A DNA stretch of 64,000 bases from Morella rubra (Eukaryota > Streptophyta > Magnoliopsida > Fagales > Myricaceae). Under the pieces are notes generated by a model that had not been told where the DNA came from, did not search any database, and saw only the letters and a list, made by a program, of their open reading frames with translations. The DNA is taken from NCBI GenBank assembly GCA_003952965.2, contig CM025854.1, forward strand, positions 4,385,931 to 4,449,930. Reading direction: 5' to 3'. This document shows positions 39,903 through 51,385 of this stretch, in pieces (the stretch's first letter is position 1; every line of letters begins with the position of its first letter). The position numbers were made by a program, and so were the translations under genes.

Positions 39903-40335
39903 GTGACTGTTAGAGTATTACTAGCAGTTTATTCAAATTTGACTCTCTATTTTAACCAAAAAAACACACTTCTCTATTTTAATTATCAATTTTTTTAAAA
40001 CACTCACAATAACTTCTCTATTTTAACCATCTATTTTTACTATTTTATTTAAATATTATTTTTTAAAGATTTTTTTATTCTTTCTCTAATGTTTATATTT
40101 TTAAGTATTCGTTTTTAACGGTTTGGGGGAAAAAAAAAAAAAATATATATATATATATTAATATTTTAAGATTATGAAGTGAACAGTAATTCTCTAAAAA
40201 TAGAAAGTTACTGTTCATATATTAATTTTTTTTATAAAAATAATTATAATAGATAAGTTGCTAGAAAATATTTTTCATCCTTTTTATTAAACTAATTATC
40301 TATCCTAACAAAAATGCTAGAACGGATAATCTACT
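39903..40335. mobile_element. MITE-like AT-rich element (left arm copy)
   Basis: AT-rich non-coding block with repeated CTCTATTTTAA words. It contains TGAACAGTAA (40180-40189) and its exact reverse complement TTACTGTTCA (40208-40217), which would form a 10-bp stem with an 18-base loop. The ends (ATTACTAGCAG... and ...AAAATGCTAGAACGG) resemble each other in inverted orientation. The mirrored copy is at about 62340-62763, with six small indels between copies. Confidence 0.45.
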
Positions 40336-40591
40336 TAAAAATGCTTTTAAACCTTCAATTTTGTCGCGAAAACGAAATCAGAAGTTTGAATCAAATCGAC
40401 GGCCTCCTCAACTTCTCACGTGGGCCCCCAATCCGTGTATTTTCGACGGTCAGGATTCAATAGTTGGTTGCAATTCCTTCGTTTCAAGTTTTCGACGCGT
40501 CAGATAAGAAAATGCTGACACGTCTGACCGGCTAGGAGCCGAAAAAAGAAATAAGCCGCGACAGCCCGCTTTTCGCGGGCTACAATAATTC

Positions 40592-40663
40592 TTGGCGCCA
40601 AACTTCAGTCCTCCCACTAAAATCAAAATTTCCTTGTGCAAGGGTTTTAAGTTCCCGCCAAAA
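40592..40663. promoter_or_regulatory. Pair of E2F-like sites (left arm)
   Basis: TTGGCGCCAA at 40592-40601 and TTCCCGCCAAAA at 40652-40663 (TTTTGGCGGGAA on the minus strand) match the E2F consensus TTTSSCGC closely. A 7-bp hairpin AGCCCGC/GCGGGCT lies just before, at 40563-40581. No recognised gene adjoins them. Function is inferred from the motif only. Confidence 0.4.
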
Positions 40664-41058
40664 CTCCCGGGCAGGTCGGGTAGTCACCCAAAGTGGTGGG
40701 CTAGGGCAGGAATTGGGGTTGGGTGATTGGGGCAGAGTCCAAAAAACCGCGTAATCCTAAAAGTCAGCTTAGAGGTAACGAAAGTCGATGATTGGCTGTT
40801 CACGAGTTTATGTGTACGTGATGTTTCATTTTTAAGAATCTTTTAAATCTCCTAAAAAAACCAAGAATCTTTTGGTCTGCTTAGGATTCCCTCGGAGGCC
40901 CATGTGTAGATGTCTACTTAAGATCCATTTCTTTTGTACATTGGATTCCTTTCTATCCCTTATCTTTTGCCTCAATTGTCCACCCTTCTTCTCCTCTTTC
41001 TCAATTAGTATCCCCAGCCCCTCAATCATCTCTCTCCTACTATTTCAAATTTTCTCGC

Positions 41059-41062
<4 letters not shown>

Positions 41063-41095
<33 letters not shown>
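41063..41095 (+). repeat. (CT)n microsatellite, left arm
   Basis: About 16 uninterrupted CT units. The mirrored copy at about 61575-61615 is longer and interrupted (GGAGAGAGAG at one end), one of the few places where the two arms differ. Confidence 0.95.
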
Positions 41096-41097
<2 letters not shown>

Positions 41098-44000
41098 GTG
41101 TGGTACTTTAGTTTTTTGGTTTAATTAACATTGTTTAATTATTTATGTAGTGCAGCACATTAGCCCAAGAAAAATCCCAAATACAGCATGGGGCTCAGTT
41201 TTTCACTTACTTCAACATATGCTTGTTGAGTATTTTGGTTGAAGCTCACATGGGTATTTGTATTTCTCCAGCTTATGTAGCCAATTAACGCATCGGTCTC
41301 TTCTAATGAATTTATCATGCGCATGTGCATTGGCAGTAACCTTGGTTAAACAATTATGAACTGTAAATGCCATCATTTTATCTTGAAATGTCTTGAGTTT
41401 ATTTTTAAGATCCAAAAATCTTATGATAATAAAATGAAGAAATAATGAATTTGAGGTGGGAGACCCACTTGTTAGCTTGAAGTGGCAATGAGGTCTTTGA
41501 GAATGTGGGTTGGACATATATTCAGGGTTCAAATTATTACTTGCATAAAAAACTTACGATTTAAAACGATTAAGTTCCAACAACATATGAGAATCATACC
41601 CATATGATAACTGATAAGGTGAGGCTAAAAAATTCCAGTCCAATATTAGAAGTTAGAACCATGCTAGAAAGTAATCACATGCTTAGGAAAAAAATAAAAG
41701 ACTTTCTTTTGCTTAAAGAATTCCTATATATGCATTCGGAATATCTTTGAAACTACTTTTAAGCTGCACATGGTATTCTGGGTTCTTCTATATGGAACAA
41801 TTATTTGGCAAAGTACAACGACATGGCACGAGTCAAATCTGTCTCCACTCTTGACTATGAAGTATGATGTGAACTCAATGGTCAACTAGACCATTAAGGC
41901 GACATGTTGCTCATTCAATGCCTCAGGTCCGGACCATAACTCAAGGCAATCTTGTTATTTCCATCTGTGCCAAGAACAGCAAAAAAAAATAAAGAAGGGG
42001 AAGTTAATTCAATGTGCTTCTGTGGCTTTGTCTTGATCAAATTAGATGATCGGGTTTGGTTGGGTCCACCGGGACAAAGAAATCAGAAGCCATTGACCAG
42101 GAGTTAAGTTAGTGAAAAAACATACAGTTTCACTTAAGGATGTCAGCTCCATCTAGAACTGAACCAGTTTAATACTGTTTATTGTCGCCAAAAGACCAGT
42201 TAAATATATAGACTATAGTTCTTGCAGATTTTACCTCCCGTCAATCATGGGATAAGGTATAAGTTTAAAGATATAGATAAGGACTGAGAGGAATTTGATA
42301 CAGTTTGTGAGTGGTCTTAGAACACAAGTAATTAGTTGAGGCCTGCTAGAGAGAATGCATGGTGCAATAACATTTATGGTTTTAAATGCCTTTGGTTTCC
42401 TTTTCAATGGAGCTTCACCCAATCAAGGTTTAGTTTCATCCAAAATCTTCTTCAAACATAGTGGAGCCAAGGGAATTTTTTTAGCTCTGTAAAATCTGCT
42501 GCTCCCCAAAAGGAAGCACAAGCAAAGGATGAAGTCCAGAATATTCTATTGAAGATGTATATCCAAATAAGAAAAACCAAAACCAAACAGCTTACCTCAG
42601 GTGGCGTCCAACTGCTGCACCAATATATTGACACTGTTGCTCATGCAATCCAAAGTGACCACAATCTGATAAAGTAGGAGCTATATTTTTACCTCTTAAC
42701 TTTACGGTATTCTTCTTTAAAGGAACCTAATCCCCAGAACTATTGTTTAATAGGAAAGAGAACATAGATTTGGTTAACACTTTAAGCATATCCCTTGATT
42801 ATGCAGAACATATCCTGTCTACTCTGTTATAAACAACTGCGCGGCTAGGTTATCTGGTAAATGGTAAAACATGTCTGAAATCTTATCCACAAAGGCATCA
42901 ATTTGCCATATCAAGTACCGAATTTTAAGAAAGTTTCTTTGTCATCATGTGGCTTGAAGCATTGAATCTGCAATTTGTACCAAAGAGTCCTTCAACCCCA
43001 CATAGGATGCTAATGTATCGTCTTATATATGTTTGTCTTTTCATAATCAGAGAAGCATTACGAGGAAGTTGGCTTTGCATAGAGTTCCAGGCGAGGTGGG
43101 GCACGTGAGTGGGACATAGAAGAAGATTAAAGAGTGGCAGTGCATAAAAAAGGTACTTGGGGGTCTAAGCTGATGACTTGTGAGGGTATTTGTCATAGTC
43201 AATCAATTGGGAAGCATCCGTGCAGCATCTCAGCCACGAAAAAAAGATTTTACTTTCACATTTGGTGCAACTTTTGGCTACGTAGGTAGGTATTGACTGG
43301 TATAGCAGTTCTATGCACACATCACACGTGTGTTTTTTTGTGTGGGGGCAGAGAGCTTGAGAGTAGGAAGACAGCATGAAAGTCAGGTAGTGTTGAGAAC
43401 AATAGCAAAAGATGATCACAGGAAAAAAAAGAAAGAGAGCAAAAGATGAAACCAGAACAGACCAATTTAGTTCAAAAACAACTCTGATAAATGCTTGAAG
43501 GTTTGGGTATGAGTCTGAGCACTGGAGTAAATAATCTTGGGGGAATAATGAGTTCTGGAGATTCGGAGAAGGCAGGAAGACAGGGTACACTGGGAAAAAA
43601 CCTTTTCAGCTTTGTAAAAGTTTCAAATCCGTGTACACAAGTAATGAGAGTTGTGAGAGAGAGATCGAAGAGTGCATGTGACAAGAAATCTCCGGTTCTG
43701 TGTCAGTCATTTCTTACCAAAACAACCATCCAACAGTTGAAGTAATCCTTTCCCACACAAGCACCAAACAAAAGATAGCAAATCGCGTAGAAAAAAAAAA
43801 AGAGATAGCAAATCAATATCCACCGAAGTAACAAGCTTGCAAATCATTTAGAAACTTACCATTACAAAAACATGAACCGGACTAGAGTAAACATTTGCTA
43901 AATATCATATCAACTCTTTATACATCAGCTTCCCTCCAACACCCACAACAGAGAAGAGAAAGAATATAAAAGACTAAACGAGAACAAGAAAATAAATAAA

Positions 44001-44101
44001 TAAAACCCAACAAAAACCCTCTAACCTTAATTCTAAATTCTCAACTACTCTCAACTCTAATATTTTTCTTTTGCCTTCTTCGGATTAACTAATCTTAACT
44101 C
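41096..44101. other. Left-arm non-coding DNA downstream of the SMR gene
   Basis: About 3 kb. The longest frame is 41212-41532 (minus, 106 aa), duplicated in the right arm at 61138-61458; it matches no family I know and lacks promoter support. 43165-43590 (minus) is likewise open but unrecognised. Part of 43500-44101 is probably SMR 3' UTR. Confidence 0.4.
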
Positions 44102-44386
44102 TCAGTTTGCTTTCTCCACCCGGAGTTTGAAAACTGTCTCCAAATCAGGAACAGGAAAGAACTCCCTAGGACCGTCGAAATGACACCTTGAAGACGGCCG
44201 GCGCTTCCTTGGGGCTGGTGGGCAAGGCAATATCTCTGGTATTCTTGTTTCTTTTCTAGTTGGGGTTGTGGAACATGCATCCTCGTCATCGTCTTGGCTC
44301 TCTTTTCCTCTGGGCTTCGTGTTTATCGGCTTCAAAGAAGCTCGTACTAGACCTCCGTCCACTTGCGGCTTTTTTGAGACGCCCAT
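44102..44386 (-). CDS. SMR6: SIAMESE-RELATED cyclin-dependent kinase inhibitor (SMR6-like), left-arm copy
   Basis: Intronless, 94 residues, starting [12 protein letters not shown]. Family motifs are in order: [13 protein letters not shown] (about 48-60), [10 protein letters not shown] (about 66-75), and [13 protein letters not shown] (about 78-92). SMR proteins bind plant cyclin/CDK complexes in the nucleus, repress mitotic entry and favour endoreduplication or exit from the cycle. Length and the start MG(V/F)[10 protein letters not shown] fit SMR6 best, though I assign the subgroup from memory. I chose this methionine because the in-frame extension upstream (to 44509) is hydrophobic and unlike the family. 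An E2F-type site lies about 600 bp upstream. A second, identical copy is in the right arm. Confidence 0.9.
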   Translation of the reverse strand: MGVSKKPQVDGGLVRASLKPINTKPRGKESQDDDEDACSTTPTRKETRIPEILPCPPAPRKRRPSSRCHFDGPREFFPVPDLETVFKLRVEKAN

Positions 44387-44941
44387 CTCTCTAATACAAA
44401 CGAGATAAAAATCGACCCTTTGGACTGAAATTGCAGCAAAGCCGAGAAAGAAAACGCGCTTTCTTTTGATCAAAACCACCCAAAACAAAACTAGCGTGGA
44501 ACAAATCAAAGGGAAAGAGAAAGATGGAGTTTTTATCTACGAATAAGAACAAGCAAAACCAAGTGAAAGCTATACTATGAGAATCGGATTCAACCAAAGT
44601 AAATAGAAAGATGGGTATTTAGTCTGAGAATCAGAACAAATCAAGTAGAACAAGTTAAAGGAGGACCCTGGAGAATCAGATAGAAAAGAGGGATAAGAGT
44701 CGGAATAAGAAAAAAAGGATCTTTGCAAGACTATTTTTTCGAGAGGCTAGAGAGAGAACGAGAAGCAGAGAATTTATGGGAAAATAATAAGAACGAGTTT
44801 GTGATGGAGCAAAAAGATGGTTTATAGTATGTTGATTGTGTTTGTGAAGGAGATGCAAACCCGTGAGCCAAGTCAATTTGCCAAAAGCCACCGTCTCTAA
44901 AGAACAAATAATATACTATAACAAAGGAAAAGAAGAGAGAC

Positions 44942-45040
44942 AGCTGCCCGGAAATTTACGGGCAGCCGAAACCGAGTAAACTTCGTTTTCGCGCCAAAAC
45001 CTTGGAAATTTTGGTTAGCAACGGCTCTTTTTCCCGCCTC
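44942..45040 (-). promoter_or_regulatory. E2F sites and hairpin upstream of SMR (left arm)
   Basis: TTTTCGCGCCAAAA lies at 44986-44999, a near-perfect two-sided E2F site. A second E2F-like TTTCCCGCC lies at about 45030. Beside them GCTGCCCG (44943-44950) pairs with CGGGCAGC (44959-44966), an 8-bp stem with an 8-base loop. The cluster is about 560-650 bp upstream of the SMR start, in promoter range. It fits cell-cycle (E2F/RB) control of a CDK inhibitor, which is an inference. Confidence 0.5.
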
Positions 45041-46089
45041 TTTTTTCGGGGATCCGATTTACCTTTTGTTTGCGATGGGTTATTCTTTTAGGGAACGGTG
45101 ATGACAGTGGGTCTGCAAGGCAGGTGCGCAGAGAAAGCGACGTCGTTTTACTCCTTACAAGCTGGGGCCTGATTACACCATCAGGATGGGCTTTCAGCTT
45201 TGCAATCCATAGATAAGGCCAAATTCCGGCCCTTATCCGAGAAGGTAATAATTATATACCCTCGAGAAAAAAACAAAAAACTGGCATACAGAAGAAAATT
45301 CAGATGCCTATATATAATTTGTTTCCACTTGCAAAGCTTGACCTGAGAAACATTGCATTAATTGGTTGTTTCAATTGAGAGAGAAACCAATGAATTGGGA
45401 TGTGATAATTCGGCTTGAAAATTATAGTTGCAACCGGTTTATGTCAAATCCCGGCATGTCAATTTATTGGGGGAAACTGGGCCTGCCTGAAGTTAAGTTT
45501 CTAGCAGATTAGTCCTTCAAGAATAAGAGCTGGTCCGTAAACGACAGCACGCTAATTAAAGCAGAACCAGGTCCAACTACTTCTGAGCCGGCGCCCAAAC
45601 AGAATTAGCTCCCAAAATTAACGCCGTGAAAGGCTTTTGGCCACCTTTTATAGCAGTGCCATTTATGTCGTCTATAATGCAATCCTTCTGGAATCCGATG
45701 ACTTTTGTTTTGAACGGTATTATTTGTCAGAGTCGGGAATCCAAGATATTATTAATTGCATCACCTGAGCGTCAGCAGTGAATTTATCGCGACAGTAATT
45801 GAGTTTGACCCCAAGTTTTTTTTTTCTTGGATAAATGAGTTTGACCCAAGTTCAGCCTAAAGCCAGGTTTTTTTTAGGCGAATTAATACTTCCTTACTCT
45901 CAAATGGAGTTTTCTTCTATGCTTGTCGAGCTCTACCTGTCACCCTTTGCCAGATATGGCTGCCAAGTAGACGCTTATGGAAATAACAAAAATTTTACTT
46001 AACAGGACAAACAATCCCGGACCCCGTATATGGGTGGGTCCCGTCGTAAGGTCTAAGGACGGCTAGCATCCCTAGCCACGCAACAGGAA

Positions 46090-46265
46090 GCCAAAATCTT
46101 GTTCGGTTTTTTCACATTTTAAAAATTTTTTTAAATTTTGAGAATATATAAACTAAACATATTTTTTAACATTACTTAAAAACAAATACAACACACATAC
46201 CAATAAAATTAACACCACTTAAAAATTTTTAAAACAAACAAAATTCTCACATAATACAGTAACCG
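46090..46265. mobile_element. MITE-like AT-rich block (left arm copy)
   Basis: AT-rich non-coding block with AAATTTTGAGAATATATAAA near one end and TTTTTAAAACAAACAAAATTCTCA near the other. It is similar in texture to the block at 33820-33965 outside the palindrome. Mirrored at about 56407-56582. Terminal repeats are not exact. Confidence 0.3.
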
Positions 46266-47916
46266 AATATCTTTCAAGATACGAAATCAGTGCTGACATG
46301 GTGCCGCGTAGACAATCAGGCTGTCACTTAGAATTATTGGATCACATGGTTATCAATTCACGTGGGTCTTCTTATCTGGGCCCACAGAAATCCCATGCCA
46401 CTCGCAGACCATTGAAGGCGGTGCCACTTTTAGCCCACCCATGTTGTATCACCCTTTTTATAGGACGGTGATGGTGAAAATAACATACCACCTTTAGAGA
46501 GAATCGTGGCCCTCAATCATGTTCATCTAGATACGTACAGTAGGAAAACTCTTATCATGTAGGACCACAGGTGTTGCTTTACAATATCCAAAGCAACTTT
46601 TGAATACGGAACCAGGGTTGTGCGTCGTGACCAACCTATCAAAACAAAAAAAAAGAGTTGCGACCAAATGACTGGCAACCCATCACGTTTGTAGTTTTCT
46701 CGGGAAAGTGACAGAACCCAGGTTGCCTGGAGGAAAATAGAGAAGAGCAACAGGCAAGACAGAGGAGCATTTCCAGATTTTAGCAGAAAATTTTAGCCTC
46801 TTGGCTGCCGTGGTTTTGGAATTTGCTAATAAGCACCTCAAGAAAGTGAATTTTTAATGCGGCTAAAAAATTCCAATGTACAAGATATACTGCAGATTGG
46901 CCTTAGTTATCCAGAAAAAATAAAATAAAAAATTAAAACCCAGTAAAAAATTACCCGATCATTTGAATTTTTGCCCTTTAATTAAATTTGAAGCATTCGA
47001 ATTGTGGTAAAATCTTAGCCTCTCCACCACTATTATTTTTTCTATCCAATCGTAGCCTTTGCAAGCATTAACAAAGCAAGTAAAATGACATTCACTTGAC
47101 TAAAACAGTTATTCAAAAAATTATATTTAAATTGTTAGGACTGTATATTTCCTCCATATTACCCAACCTCACAATTCATTATTACATTTTAACTCTTGCG
47201 AGCAAGATGCTCTTAGGAATGGGACAAAAAATGCATTATAAGACTTCTTGAAAAGTTGTTAAATTTTAATTTAAAATAATAATTTTTTAAAGGGAAAGAG
47301 CAGGACCAAGTTGCAGACGCCTCTGTTAACCAACGTAAGGGCGGCGCAGAGTTAACAATAATGCGTTGATTGGTCGGTCCGATCGAGATCCCTTTTTTTG
47401 TAATCTTACGCCACTTTACAGATGTGCTTACGTAATTGTAAATGCAGACATAACAGTATAAAAAAAAATAAAGAGAAACATTTACAGATGCATACAAAAA
47501 TTGAGGTTTCGTAGGTGGAGTTGGTAATAATTCCTCATGGACCTCTTAAGATTTTTGGGTTATGCCAAAGACTCGAATGGTCATCAAGACCATCATGCGG
47601 CTGGGTCCCTCGTTGAAGTGCCACCTTGGCCGTGTCAATCCGAATGCTTATTAGTTATTAGCCAAGATCTGAAGCAAATGACTTGTGATCCTCACGCGTG
47701 TATATTCTTTTTTTGGTTTTTCAGTTCTTTTACCTTAAATACATTATGAATTTTCTGCATTCCTTTCCGGCTAATTAAGAAAAACTTATCAAACTTCCTC
47801 CAAATTAACAAATCATTAAATCCGGTGCGCTTTACTTAGATGGGCTACCTAATTCTGATGTATCATGATAGTGAAGTAGATGTTCAAGCATCAAAAGTTG
47901 TTAAACTTTAATTTTC

Positions 47917-48137
47917 TTTTTTTTTGAGTGATGAGAATAAACTAAGCCTGACAAGTCCATCAGTGTAAAACTCACCTAACGAGTTGATAAACTCTAGACT
48001 GGTATAATGCCAGAAACTACATAGACCAGGTAAATCCGACTTTGCTGTAAGAGTGATTTCAAAGAATTTATAACCTCAGCAAATTCGAACCGAAGACCTC
48101 AGAAAGAGCACGCCTCTAAATCCGACCAGGCCAACCC
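47917..48137 (-). mobile_element. tRNA-derived SINE (left arm copy)
   Basis: On the minus strand this reads GGGTTGGCCTGGTCGG (A-box-like), then GGTTCGAATTTG (B box), a T-rich tRNA-unrelated body, and a terminal A run (nine A). This is the classic layout of a plant SINE. Target duplications are not obvious. The mirrored copy is at 54533-54753. Confidence 0.65.
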
Positions 48138-51100
48138 ATTGGAATTAAAAGAACAAATTAATATTTAATTTTAGTTTTCACAACTAATATTCCACTAGGA
48201 GGTCATATTTAGTTAGATGGATTCTTGGGACACGCAAGAAGGGGACCCTCTTTGGTGGCTACTTCTGACCCTATAATTAACGAATAAAACGAAATACAGA
48301 AGACTCCACTAGGTTCTGCGTAGATGAGTCTTCGATATCATTATCATGAGCAAAAAATAATTATCAGACTTAATACAAAACCAACTAATCAGAGACGAAC
48401 TGCTTTTTCAAATTTTCTTCTTACAATTCATTGCATCGGGGCACAAAAATATAATCTTCCTCAGATTGAATATATTAGTATACAAGCAATACTTGTAAAG
48501 TAGAAAAGATTATGATGGAAAGGTTTCAGATGAGACTTCAATGTGTAGCTTGAATGTTGAGAGCAAATCATTCGGTGGATCTAACTTTAAATAAAGCAAA
48601 AAAGCAAACTATCATTTGTGGTTATTAGCCTTCAATATTCTACTTGAGAAATATATGGTAGAAAAAACCCTCCATAAATGCGATTCCAGATATGTATGTT
48701 GCATTTGGACCCAAGACAAAATTCTACAGTTGGCAGTCCACCGCATTGGTATGAAATAGTTCCATAGGCCATATGTCCTTGGTTAAGGCCTTCTATTCTA
48801 TCATTGAACTATTAAAACCCCCAGGGAAAAATATCAGATCCAGATCATATGTGAGAAAGGGCTCTGTAACCCCACTAGCCTTTCTGACAAAGAAGCTATT
48901 CAAAAAGTGTAGTTGCTTCTTTCCGTGAGTGAGTGAATCATATAAGAAAAGCTTTAGTCCAGGATAAGTCTTTCAATTGAATGTGTTGTTTCACTAAAGG
49001 TGTATAAGGCTACTAGACCATGTGACTGATCAATCTGTAGGACCATTTGCCTTTGTGGCCAACTCACCAATGTATTAGCATATAAGTGGCCTTTTGTCAG
49101 TTCTTGCTTACTTTAGCAACATTACTGTCAAGAGACTAATACAGATATCTAACGATCCACAGATTTCAACTGCATGCCACGATAAATTTTTGTATACTAA
49201 CTATCAGCCACAATCGAGAATTTCAACACAAAGGCGCAGGAAGTTTAGGACGGCAACACGGAGAGGTTAAGCTAACTTCTGCATTTTGGACACTGACAAA
49301 GTTTCTCCATGCTATTTTGCATTAGATTCGAGTTTCCCAGCATGCAAAATGGAAGCTAGCATATCACAGTCCAGTCTTACGGTATTGGTTCCCAACCTGA
49401 ACCCTTTACTTCATCTGATGGTTTCTTTCTACTTTTTGGTTTATGGTTTAATTGTGAGATAAGCTTAGATATCACTTTCCTTTCTGTAAAATAAGCTTAT
49501 ATATCTGCATATGGTAGATTAAAGGATTTGTAAATGTTTGCTCTCACAAATCCTGGAAGTTCAATTCTGGGTTACTATCTCATATGAAACCTTAAGGACA
49601 GCATCCTAATGATACAAGTTCACAAGTTTATGTTTTTCCCGATAGGAAGACGATAACTTTCTACAGTCTCAAAATCAACATCTAAATACAAGCAGAATTC
49701 TACAAGATAAACTATTTTTGTTTTGCTAAGGACCGAATTCTATAACTAGATGCTCCTTCAATTGTGAGGTTAAATTTTTACCTTGATCACCGATTTCTTG
49801 AGTGTCAATATAAGATCAGCCTCTGATTTGATCAGAACTAAAACCAAAAGAAAAGGTTTCAGCCTTTTCCTTTCCCTTTATAAACATCTTTCTCATCCTG
49901 TTTAAAGATAAGCATCTGTTCTACATCTATATTTGTTTAGATGTTTTTTTCTCCTCTAGTTTAAAATATGTACAGGGTTACAGCGGATCAGACTCTTGAT
50001 ACTTGTGTACAGTCCTAAATGTTGTCCTGCTCTTGAAACCGCAAATTGAGTAACTCTCAGAGGCCAAAACAGATTATTCACTAGGGAAGAATTATAGAAT
50101 GAACAAAGCCTATTTTGAAGCTCAGGATTATATATCACAAGAACATGATGGCTAATTAAAAAAGAACTAACCTATGTGCATGCACTCACGACAGAAAATG
50201 GACCCATAACTGCCAATTATTGATGCTTACTCAACTATATAGACGTAAAAAGCTTTGCCAGAAATGAAAGAAACAATGGTCACAGAAACCATCCACATAC
50301 CTCTACACTTCATTTTCAGCCAGGCACCCAAGAAACTAGTGTCTACCATTGGCAGTAATGACATTTTTGTTTGGTTGCCAAAGAAGAAAGCCCGATTACT
50401 TTGCCTCTGTTCCAACAGATGAGATAGTCAATTTTCTGAAATACAATTTGAAACATTTAACATGTCTATCAGTTAGAAAGATCAACTTTGAATTGGTACG
50501 TCCATTTGGGACAAAAGAATCAACTAATTACAGCGAGGCAACAAAGTTTTTAAGTTGTCAATTATAGGAGCACAGCAAGCAAGTATAGCAATGCGAAAAG
50601 TAACTTCTTACATGTGAACAGTGAAGCAAGATTACACTCCTGTGTTTAGCATGTGAATCTAATGTTGATCATCTAGTTCATGGCATCCAAATAATACATG
50701 TAGGTAGTGGTTGGCAGCACAAGACCTGTATTTCTTGTTCTTACAGAATTTAAACCATCATTTGGCCTTGAGCAACCAAAAGTCTCTTGCAAAAACCTTT
50801 CCATAATGGTAAATCGGATTGCTAATAGACAAGTGCCTCTTATGCACTGTGTCCAGGGCAACTCAGTGTCATCACAAACATCTCTCTACAGGAAATTGAT
50901 TGCTTTTAGCAGAAGAGACATAAAAAGTTTCCTTTCAAGCAATTTTTCCAGTGTATGAGAACATAAATGCCTATTCAATACATGAATCAATGTGGTGATA
51001 GTGTAATAGCCAAATATGAAATAGTCAGAAAAAAGCCACAGGCAAAGGTGACTCTATGTGTTTGACACACCACTACTTTAATATGCATGGATGCAAATTA

Positions 51101-51284
51101 CACACAGACAAGCACACTTTAGAATCGGGTCTTTTAACATCATATACGACTGAAACATGATCAAAAATTGTTTCCTTTGGTCTAGACAAATAATATATTT
51201 GTTGGAAAAGTAAAATCCCTAAATTGACTGTAGATGAGAAAATTTGCAGGCTGATAAAATACGAAGTCAAGTGGAAGTGGTGAC
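48138..51284. other. Left-arm inner region, no supported gene
   Basis: About 3.1 kb next to the axis. Short frames only (72-83 aa near 50349-50958), duplicated in mirror image; none has a recognisable domain. Nothing here looks like a tRNA, rRNA or known microRNA hairpin. Confidence 0.45.
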
Positions 51285-51385
51285 ATCAGGCGACTCTCTC
51301 TTTCCCGCTCCCTTCCTGCCTTCCGTTTCCTGTTTTCTGTGCCATGTGCTGTTGTCTTTGGCTTGAGAGCAGATCCCTGGATTCC
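51285..51385. other. Unpaired palindrome centre, 101 bp, adapter-like
   Basis: The only part of the inverted repeat that does not pair. The arms end sharply with TGAC (51281-51284) and GTCA (51386-51389). The first part is pyrimidine-rich, then G/T-rich, ending TTGAGAGCAGAT (51363-51374). That order (ATC, TCTCTCTTT at 51295-51303, TCC repeats, GTT repeats, TTGAGAG-AGAT) parallels the PacBio SMRTbell hairpin adapter, with many extra bases inserted. It could instead be ordinary plant spacer DNA. Confidence 0.55.

Larger units (their letters stand above)
38666..51284 (+). repeat. Left arm of a >25-kb palindrome
   Basis: The reverse complement of this 12.6-kb block is found at 51386-64000. Paired positions sum to 102670 next to the axis, drifting to 102671-102672 and back, then 102675 and 102666 further out, because of small indels. 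Identity is very high: I noticed three substitutions, all transitions (45150, 46008, 46026), and about ten small indels, nearly all in homopolymers, an AT run or the CT repeat. The arm continues to the end of the window, so its outer boundary is unknown. Confidence 0.98.

Noticed and set aside
43165..43590. 141-aa frame, present in both arms
   Set aside because: No recognisable domain; duplication in the mirror arm adds no independent evidence.
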